Shown here: in pieces, positions 59,101-64,000 of the stretch
How the letters are laid out: each line of letters begins with the position of its first letter
Numbering within the stretch: position 1 is the stretch's first letter
NCBI RefSeq assembly: GCF_016917755.1
Contig: NZ_CP070326.1
Coordinates: 5,270,001 to 5,334,000 of the forward strand
Source: Streptomyces noursei
Lineage (GTDB): Bacteria > Actinomycetota > Actinomycetes > Streptomycetales > Streptomycetaceae
Reading direction: 5' to 3'
DNA length: 64,000 nt
The notes under the pieces: model-generated
Told to the model about the DNA's origin: nothing
What the model saw: only the letters and a program-made list of their open reading frames with translations
Database searches by the model: none
Position numbers and translations under genes: made by a program

Positions 59101-61013
59101 CGGCAGGCCAACTCGCCTCCCGCACCAACGCCCTGGGCGAGGTCACCACCTACACCCGGGACCCCCTCGGCCGCATCACCGAGAAGAACGCCGCGGGGCT
59201 GCTCACCACCTACGCCCACGACCCCGCCGGCAACCTCCACCGGGCCGCCAACCCCGACGCCACCATCACCTACACCCGCGACACCCTGGGCCGCGTCCTG
59301 ACCGAAACGGTCAACGACCGCACCATGACGTTCACCTACGACATCCTGGGCCGCCGCACCTCCCGCACCACCCCCACGGGCCACCACACCACCTACACCT
59401 ACGACGCCGCCGGCAACCGCACCGGCATGGACATCGCCGGCCACCCGCTCTCCTTCGAGTACGACGCCGCCGGCCAGGAACTCACCCGCACCATCGGCGG
59501 CACCCTCCACCTCACCCACACCTGGGACCCCACCGGCCGCCTGACCAGCCAGTCGCTGTCAGCAGCAGCCACCAACCCGACCGGCACCGCCCAGTCCGAA
59601 CTCCACCAGGTCCTCCAACGCGCCTACACCTACCGCCCCGACGGCCACCTCACCGCCATCGACGACTCCAACTCCGGCCGCCGCACCTTCGCTCTCGACC
59701 GCGCGGGCCGTGTCACCGCCGTCCACGCCACCGACTGGACCGAGACTTACGCCTACGACGAAGCCGGCAACCAAACCCACGCCACCTGGCCCGACCGCCA
59801 CGTCAACCCCTCAGCCCAAGGCGGACGCACCTACACCGGCACCAACATCACCCGCGCTGGCCGCATCCGCTACGAACACGACCCCTTGGGCCGCGTAACC
59901 CTCCGCCAAAAAACCCGCCTCTCCCACAAACCAGACACCTGGTACTACACCTGGAACACTGAAGACCGCCTCACCTCGGTCATCACCCCCGACGGCATCA
60001 CGTGGCGCTACCTCTACGACCCCTTCGGCCGCCGAACAGCCAAACAACGCGTCGCCGATGACGCCGCCACCGTCGCCGAGCAAACCGACTTCACCTGGGA
60101 CGGCCCCACCCTCACCGAACAATCCACCCACGCACCCGGGCGCCCAGATGCCCTATCCCTCACTTGGGACCACCAGGGCCTGGCTCCGCTTGGTCAAACC
60201 GAATGCAAAGCCACTACGCTGGCCAATACCGCTCAACAGGTAATAGATCAGCGCTTCTTCGCCATCGCCACCGACCTGGTCGGCTCCCCCACCGAACTCG
60301 TCGAGGCCTCCGGCTTGATCGCCTGGCGTACCCGTACCACCCTCTGGGGCACCACCACATGGAATCGGGAAGCGACCGCCTACACCCCCCTCCGATTCCC
60401 CGGCCAATACTTCGACCCTGAAACTCAACTTCACTACAACCTCCACCGCTACTACGATCCAACAAGTAGCCGCTACCTCAACGCCGACCCCTTCGGTCTC
60501 GTACCGGCTCCCAACCCCGTTGCCTACGTCCACAACCCGCACATGTGGACAGACCCCCTCGGCTTGGCACCATGCGGCCGAAGCATGGACTATATGGAGG
60601 ACAGTGGCATACCTGCTGGATCTCCCGTCACGCACGGAGAAACTGGGACTCTCATCGGTTCAGACGGCGCCAGTCGTCGTAACTTCCAGAATGTACTCAA
60701 CATGGGTGAACACGATGTCGTGGCACATGGGTCAAGGGACGGCTTCCTGGAGCTCCCAGAGGGCCCTGTAAACGGCGGGCAAATAGTTGACGCTGTCGCT
60801 AATAATCCTCACTACCACGGCGGCCCTCTGCGTCTCATGGTCTGCCACTCTGGCGCTGACGCATCAGGGATAGCCCAACAAGTAGCCAATGAGTTGGGTG
60901 TCACGGTGAGGGCCCCCACAAATAAAGTGGGAACAAATCCCATGCTCGGCCCCGGGCAAATCCCCCAGATCGCCGACGGAGGATACTGGAGAACATTCCT
61001 CCCTGTGATATGA
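56145..61013 (+). CDS. polymorphic RHS-repeat toxin with N-terminal T7SS-type domain and distinct C-terminal tip
   Basis: 1622 residues from GTG 56145 (GTGA overlap). N-terminal helical WXG-like region (~60-230, GRGWSGQAADAFREAFEMHP). Linker with an Ala/Gly-rich segment. DUF6531/Rhs leader from ~418 (SDPIDMATGRMILPQTDISL). About 40 RHS/YD repeats (~640-1400; TYDAAGNRTG-type units). The core ends with YLNADPFGLVPAPNPVAYVHNP and DPLGLAP (ends residue 1476). The tip (1477-1622) has HDVVAHGS (His1528) and LRLMVCHSG (Cys1567), a pattern like clan-CD (caspase-fold) peptidases. DNA from about 60150 on is less G+C-rich than the core. Exported toxin for competition with neighbours, judging by family. 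Confidence 0.9.
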   Translation: MNWLGDGVNKVAEGVGEFTDAVERGAGEAVEFGADKLGDGLEAIGADGAAAKVRSGGDKLAGALGAHVDERQLGETEDPKQIVHGDVEKLNETVSHLKDFAAAFNRVADGMRKLGSGRGWSGQAADAFREAFEMHPKQWMYAADACDDAYQALKAYAETISWAQGKASEAIGKYRQAQQDRENALHAWKSKVDTYVAQGNSYNAAVQRGEDPGPQPTPPGDFVDPGTEGRDAAQDMVKNARSQRDEAAERARNAIQSALAHAPDKPQFTDLASAGLKDGAKAFAIEHMHLAGGIAKAGIETLNLARTVNPLDPYNVAHPFQYASNVSTTLLGLGQSAMHPVEMAKGMLGSGWGSDPVEAYGTLLGNMVGGKGAGGLAKGALKAGAKDALEGAARNAAKEGGKRTIRDRLRTGWCKTFGSDPIDMATGRMILPQTDISLPGSLPLSFTRTFESSYRTGRWFGRTWMSTLDQRLEIDAEGVILIGEEGNFLLYPHPAVGVPTLPLEGEGAPLSRTPDGDYFLVDPATGIRRYFTTHTENLALLDEISDRHGNHQTFDYTEDGTPTAITHSAGYRLLLTTERTTDGTTCGTTCGTTEGARITALHLAGAAPDGSDQLLVTYGYDAFGHLTTVTRPSCDRPLRFTYDDDGRITSWTDTNGSSYTYAYDEADRCTSQGGIAGHLRARYIWGDPAPDTGLRTNRFFNSQDQLTTYQVNDHHQIVATTDPTGATTRTTRDTKHRILTTTDALGRTTRFTYDDEGRPVAVTLPDGTTSTTTYDAHGDPRTVTGPDGTTWTHTYDARSLRVATTDPAGATTTYTHDARGNLASVTDALGNITRITCNAAGLPLAVTDPLGHTTHYTRDAFGRTTSVTDPLGATTHLQWTVQGKLAARTDPTGATETWTYDGEGNRLTHTDAVGQTTHFSYTHFDLLSTRTDPDGVRYEFAHDTELRLTQVTNPQGLTWNYTYDGAGRLISESDFDDRVLSYAHDAAGQLASRTNALGEVTTYTRDPLGRITEKNAAGLLTTYAHDPAGNLHRAANPDATITYTRDTLGRVLTETVNDRTMTFTYDILGRRTSRTTPTGHHTTYTYDAAGNRTGMDIAGHPLSFEYDAAGQELTRTIGGTLHLTHTWDPTGRLTSQSLSAAATNPTGTAQSELHQVLQRAYTYRPDGHLTAIDDSNSGRRTFALDRAGRVTAVHATDWTETYAYDEAGNQTHATWPDRHVNPSAQGGRTYTGTNITRAGRIRYEHDPLGRVTLRQKTRLSHKPDTWYYTWNTEDRLTSVITPDGITWRYLYDPFGRRTAKQRVADDAATVAEQTDFTWDGPTLTEQSTHAPGRPDALSLTWDHQGLAPLGQTECKATTLANTAQQVIDQRFFAIATDLVGSPTELVEASGLIAWRTRTTLWGTTTWNREATAYTPLRFPGQYFDPETQLHYNLHRYYDPTSSRYLNADPFGLVPAPNPVAYVHNPHMWTDPLGLAPCGRSMDYMEDSGIPAGSPVTHGETGTLIGSDGASRRNFQNVLNMGEHDVVAHGSRDGFLELPEGPVNGGQIVDAVANNPHYHGGPLRLMVCHSGADASGIAQQVANELGVTVRAPTNKVGTNPMLGPGQIPQIADGGYWRTFLPVI
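57869..57928 (+). repeat. five 12-bp tandem units inside the RHS gene
   Basis: GACCACCGAGAG, GACCACCGACGG, GACCACCTGCGG (twice) and GACCACCGAGGG encode a TTxx ladder (residues ~576-595). In-frame, so copy number can vary without frameshift. Confidence 0.8.
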
Positions 61014-61450
61014 AGGAGTCACCCTTGGAACTGGTGGGGTTCTTCCGAGAGATGGAACCGAACAATGCAGAGGTGTACAAGGAATCAATCACGAATGCGT
61101 ACGGACGCGGAGGTGGCTATGAAACGGCATTGGTGTCGACGTACCTGAGATCTGGGTATCCGATCCTGGATGTCACAGAATCCACTGTGGATGCCATCAA
61201 CGGCTCCTTTCGCGTGCCGGGAGGATCCTCCATTCTGACTGACGGGAGGTTCGTTTGGCGTGAAGACCTGGCCACATACGTGGACCGCTACTCGCTGTCT
61301 CTTCCCGACTCCTTCTTGGATTACATCAGGGAAAACAACTTCAAAGTACCCAACGTGGCTCACGGACACATTTTGGAACTATCGTTGTCAGTGGGTGAAC
61401 TTCTCGGATTTCGCACAGACTCCGGAGCCGGCCCCCGGAATGCCACCTAG
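61010..61450 (+). CDS. candidate immunity protein for the RHS toxin
   Basis: 146 residues, starting in the ATGA overlap with the toxin stop (61010-61013). No family recognised. Contains YPILDVTESTVDAINGSFRV and DSFLDYIRENNFKVPNVAHG. Base composition matches the toxin tip rather than the RHS core. Overlapping position just after a toxin tip is the usual place for the cognate immunity gene, which is the basis for the call. Confidence 0.75.
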   Translation: MKESPLELVGFFREMEPNNAEVYKESITNAYGRGGGYETALVSTYLRSGYPILDVTESTVDAINGSFRVPGGSSILTDGRFVWREDLATYVDRYSLSLPDSFLDYIRENNFKVPNVAHGHILELSLSVGELLGFRTDSGAGPRNAT

Positions 61451-61619
61451 CACGTTGCTCGCGCTGGCAGGTTCGTCACCCGTGGCGGGAATAAAGGGTG
61501 CGGTATGGGGAGCATCCTGCAGGGCATGAGCGGGCTGGGCGAGGATATTAGCGAGATCACGGCGAGTGCTCCTTGCTGGCCGTTTGACCTGATGGCCGGC
61601 GTGCGGTGAGGATTCCCGT

Positions 61620-62252
61620 GTGAACGCGCGAATACTTGCCGGAGCCCTGCTGAAGATGGTGTTCGGGCCATCAGCGAAGAGGCGCTATCGTGTCCCGCTG
61701 ACTGCTCACCAGCAGTGGATGGTTTCGCTGGACGCAGTCTTGGCGGAGAGGATGTGGGGGCACAGCCACTTGATGCTCTACCCCCTGAAGCGGATCAACT
61801 CCACCAACTGCCGGGTCAGCCTGCAACAGAGCTGGGATATCACGTCCCCGGAAAGCCTGCATTCGACCTTGCATTGGCTGGCCTCGGAGGGCCACCGAAG
61901 GCAGATGGCATCGGTCATCGGACACCCCCCAGTCGCGTGGGACTTCGGCCGCTACGTCACCGTCACGCGGCTGGCGTTCGGGGCCGGTTACATCGACGAA
62001 GCAGGCGCCTGGCAACTCCTCGCGAACGCGGTCGCACCTGTGGCCCAGACCTACTCATCGTGGCAGGCTTTCGCCCACGACTTCGTCACTGCGCGCGAGC
62101 TGTGGATGCGTAACGCCGGGAACGAGTGGTCTGGTTCCCATGAGGGCACTGTTCAGGCTGTGCATCGCCTGTTGGATCCGACGAACACCAGCAGTCCGTG
62201 GCAACAGATCCCGTGGGAGACCATTTACCACAGCGACCACATGCCCGCGTAG
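61620..62252 (+). CDS. DUF1266-domain protein, accessory gene of the toxin locus
   Basis: 210 residues from GTG 61620. VAWDFGRYVTVTRLAFGAGYIDEAGAWQLLANAVAPVAQTYSSWQAFAHDFVTARELWMR is the DUF1266 signature. Found beside polymorphic toxins and may act as an immunity or secretion-associated protein; the function is unproven. Separated from the previous gene by 169 bases, with only a very short frame (61506-61607) between. Confidence 0.8.
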   Translation: MNARILAGALLKMVFGPSAKRRYRVPLTAHQQWMVSLDAVLAERMWGHSHLMLYPLKRINSTNCRVSLQQSWDITSPESLHSTLHWLASEGHRRQMASVIGHPPVAWDFGRYVTVTRLAFGAGYIDEAGAWQLLANAVAPVAQTYSSWQAFAHDFVTARELWMRNAGNEWSGSHEGTVQAVHRLLDPTNTSSPWQQIPWETIYHSDHMPA

Positions 62253-62341
62253 TGCCAGTGACAAGCGTGCCAACGGCTCACTGCGCTGCGGTTTTGGCGC
62301 CGATTTCGCTCGGGAGCCTTACGCGCTCTTCAACGCGCTGC

Positions 62342-62695
62342 TCACTCTGACGTGAGGTCCGGCTCGTCCGGCACGCTCGGCGCGAGTAGGCGGCCGAGGC
62401 GGCTGTCGGCGATGCGGAGGGTGTTGCCGAGGGAGGTGGTGGTGCGCATGAGCATGAGGCGGAGGAGGAGCGGGCCAGCGGATGAGTTGCGCAGGGTCGT
62501 CTCGGCGTCGGTGTAGGCGACGGCGGCGTTGTGCATTTGTTGTTCCTCCATGCGGTCCGCCCTTCGGGAGAGGTACCCGTTGCCGTCGCCCGACGCGGCC
62601 AGGTAGCAGGGCCGTCCGTCCCATGTTTCCCAGGGGAGGAGGCGGAGGGGTGAGCCGGGTCGTTGGGCGTTGTCGGGGTCGTACTCGTATTGCAT
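62342..62695 (-). CDS. conserved hypothetical protein
   Basis: 117 residues from ATG 62695. PLRLLPWETWDGRPCYLAASGDGNGYLSRRADRMEEQQ, then an Ala/Leu-rich helical part. Proteins of this kind lie divergent from XRE-DUF5753 regulators in many Streptomyces, as here. No function known. Confidence 0.75.
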   Translation of the reverse strand: MQYEYDPDNAQRPGSPLRLLPWETWDGRPCYLAASGDGNGYLSRRADRMEEQQMHNAAVAYTDAETTLRNSSAGPLLLRLMLMRTTTSLGNTLRIADSRLGRLLAPSVPDEPDLTSE

Positions 62696-62828
62696 GCGGG
62701 CGTCTCCCTGGCGGTTCCGGCTGTGGCCGGATGGCTTCTGTGGATAAGTCACCAGGGTTGCGTCGCTGCGCGTAGGGTTTCAATAGACGGACAGTGACGG
62801 CGGGTTGGTCACGAGGGGGTACGCGCGC

Positions 62829-63623
62829 GTGGGTACTACGTACGGAGATTGGCTCAAGCAACAACGGGAGCTGGCGGGGCTGACGCAGCAGCAGTTGGCG
62901 GATGCGGCGATCATGACCCGTTCGCATATCGCGCACATCGAGGCAGGCCGGCGGGTCCCCTCCAAGGAGGATGCGTGGAGATTGGACCGCGCCCTCAGCA
63001 CCGGGAATGTGCTGAGTAGCTTCTTGCCGCAGGACGACTCGGCGGTGATCGACTACTTCGAGGCGGCGCTACACCTGGAACGGCAGGCGACGGTGATCCG
63101 GGAGTATGCGCTGTCGTATGTGCCCGGCATCCTGCAGACGGAGGAGTACGCGGGTGCGGTTCTGGACGCGGCATACCCCTCCCGAAGCGACGAGGAGCGT
63201 GACCGACTCCTTGTCACACGTGTAGGGCGCGCGAAGGTCCTTGCGAATCCGGTAACGCCCGAAGCCTGGGGGCTGTTCGACGAGGCGGTGCTACGCCGTC
63301 CGTTCGGCGGTCCGGAGGTCATGGCGGGCCAGATCATGCACATTGTCCGTTTGGCCGAAGCGCAGCGGGTGCGGGTACATGTCTTGCCGCTGGGCCGGGG
63401 CGTGTATCCGCTGCTGCAAGGGATGCTGTCTTTGATGTGGTTCGAGGACCAGCCCCCGGCGGCCTACTCCGAGGGGCAAGCCGTTGGCAAGGTGCATGAC
63501 TCCCCGGCTGTGGTCGAGCGTCTGCAGGGTGCATACGCTCTCGCCATGGGCGAGGCCCTGTCGATGGCGGAGTCGATTGCCTTCATGAGAGCGACAGCGA
63601 AGGATTACGGACACGATGACTGA
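62829..63623 (+). CDS. XRE-family regulator with DUF5753 domain
   Basis: 264 residues from GTG 62829, about seven bases after GAGGGGG (TTG 62805 is an alternative). Helix-turn-helix LKQQRELAGLTQQQLADAAIMTRSHIAHIEAGRRVPSKE, then DUF5753 (IREYALSYVPGILQTEEYAGAVL, PFGGPEVMAGQIMHIVRLAE). Overlaps the DUF397 gene by 8 bases, the typical Streptomyces pairing in which the small protein acts with the regulator. Confidence 0.93.
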   Translation: MGTTYGDWLKQQRELAGLTQQQLADAAIMTRSHIAHIEAGRRVPSKEDAWRLDRALSTGNVLSSFLPQDDSAVIDYFEAALHLERQATVIREYALSYVPGILQTEEYAGAVLDAAYPSRSDEERDRLLVTRVGRAKVLANPVTPEAWGLFDEAVLRRPFGGPEVMAGQIMHIVRLAEAQRVRVHVLPLGRGVYPLLQGMLSLMWFEDQPPAAYSEGQAVGKVHDSPAVVERLQGAYALAMGEALSMAESIAFMRATAKDYGHDD

Positions 63624-63840
63624 GCACACCATCCAGAGCGCTGCCTCGCTATGCGGTTGGCGTAAGTCCTCCTACAGCGGGTCCGAAGGGGGCAGTTGCA
63701 TCGAGGTGGTCGACAACCACCCCCACGGCATACCCGTCCGCGACTCCAAGGCCCCGCACGGGCCGGCGATCGTGGTTCCGGCGGGGGCTTGGAGTGCGTT
63801 TGTGGATGCCGTTAAGGGCCAGGCGTTCGGCGGGCGTTAG
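63616..63840 (+). CDS. DUF397-domain protein
   Basis: 74 residues from ATG 63616. SAASLCGWRKSSYSGSEGGSCIEV ... IPVRDSKAPHGPAIVVPAGAWSAFVDAVK is the DUF397 pattern. Translationally coupled to the XRE-DUF5753 gene. Its stop overlaps the convergent aminotransferase stop by 3 bases. Confidence 0.95.
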   Translation: MTEHTIQSAASLCGWRKSSYSGSEGGSCIEVVDNHPHGIPVRDSKAPHGPAIVVPAGAWSAFVDAVKGQAFGGR

Positions 63841-64000
63841 GCGAGTACGCGGCCCAACGTGGCGATTGCCGAGGTCAGTTCGTGCTCGGTGATGGTCAGG
63901 GGCGGGGCCAGGCGGATCGTTGAGCCGTGGGTGTCCTTGACCAAGACGCCCTCGGACAGGAGGCGTTCGCTGATGGTGCGGCCGGTGCCCAGGGCGGGGT
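63837..64000 (-). CDS. rocD: ornithine aminotransferase-like protein, C-terminal end only
   Basis: Only the last 53 residues are in the window, ending GVLVKDTHGSTIRLAPPLTI and ALGRVLA-like sequence before TAA (63839-63837). This matches the C-terminus of class-III ornithine aminotransferases (RocD). The N-terminal part and PLP Lys lie beyond the right edge, so the assignment is provisional. Confidence 0.75.
   Translation of the reverse strand, partial: PALGTGRTISERLLSEGVLVKDTHGSTIRLAPPLTITEHELTSAIATLGRVLA

Noticed and set aside
57383..59962. 859-codon plus-strand frame inside the RHS gene
   Set aside because: His/Arg/Pro-rich shift of the RHS frame; repeats come from the RHS codons.
57400..60500. 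CRISPR-like spaced repeats
   Set aside because: Repeats are degenerate codons of RHS/YD protein units, without constant repeat length or unique spacers.
61506..61607. 33-codon frame between immunity and DUF1266 genes
   Set aside because: No ribosome site or family; could be the stub of an older toxin tip but too short to support.

Overview
The window is very G+C-rich chromosomal DNA from an actinomycete, almost certainly Streptomyces or a close relative. The signs are third-position G/C bias, many GTG starts, paired SigF and SigN sigma factors, an SSI-type protease inhibitor, XRE/DUF397 pairs, SigE-family ECF factors, and a TadA with its actinobacterial partner protein. As I remember it, the order sigN-sigF ... 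tadA-partner-upp matches a conserved core block of S. coelicolor. Accessory genes are inserted between stretches of core genes.

Layout. 1-4.1 kb: a large PAS sensor protein running off the left edge, whose kinase core has lost its phospho-acceptor His, then an SSI inhibitor and tRNA-Ser(GCU). 4.3-8.9 kb: a decayed zone. It holds a GlxA-type regulator with an in-frame stop, tRNA-Arg(ACG), a crippled integrase remnant beside that tRNA, a low-G+C two-gene DUF262 + HEPN cassette that looks like a defence system, and a frameshifted membrane-protein relic. 9-11.7 kb: DUF2797, amidohydrolase and FMN reductase genes. 12-18.5 kb: a response regulator and histidine kinase followed by a GT2-GtrA glycosyltransferase and an ArnT/PMT-like mannosyltransferase. 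CACAG-type direct repeats at 11-bp spacing precede both the regulator and the glycosyltransferase genes, so they are probably one regulatory unit. 18.5-28.3 kb: an MFS/TetR pair, an S53 peptidase divergent from a TrmB-like regulator, a YceI protein, and an unusual MFS transporter with three carboxypeptidase-regulatory-like domains under a MarR repressor.

28.6-38.5 kb: mostly core genes, namely a small membrane protein, a VOC protein, a lipoprotein, sigN, sigF, a Dabb protein, DUF2127, tRNA-Ser(CGA), tadA with its partner, upp, and a LytR_C protein. TadA's family substrate, tRNA-Arg(ACG), is encoded in the same window. 38.6-43.2 kb: cell-envelope and metal genes. These are a DUF4232 lipoprotein, an ECF sigma factor with an overlapping membrane gene that appears to start at CTG, a sortase substrate ending in LAKTG, and a bL32-CobW operon behind a strong dyad lying between its -35 and -10. 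43.4-54.9 kb: oxidoreductases, transporters and many small regulators (XRE, MarR, MocR, TetR), plus an orphan ferredoxin and a flotillin with an OB-fold partner.

55-62.3 kb: a polymorphic-toxin locus with SseB-like, WXG100-like, 1622-residue RHS toxin, immunity and DUF1266 genes. The toxin tip is lower in G+C than its RHS core and has a His...Cys arrangement suggesting a clan-CD (caspase-like) peptidase fold. 62.3-64 kb: a hypothetical gene, an XRE-DUF5753/DUF397 pair, and the C-terminus of an ornithine aminotransferase.

The best candidates for something new are the DUF262 + HEPN cassette beside tRNA-Arg, the RHS toxin tip with its immunity gene, and the MFS transporter fused to three prealbumin-like domains. 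I saw no CRISPR array, rRNA, complete insertion sequence, replication origin or secondary-metabolite core enzyme.
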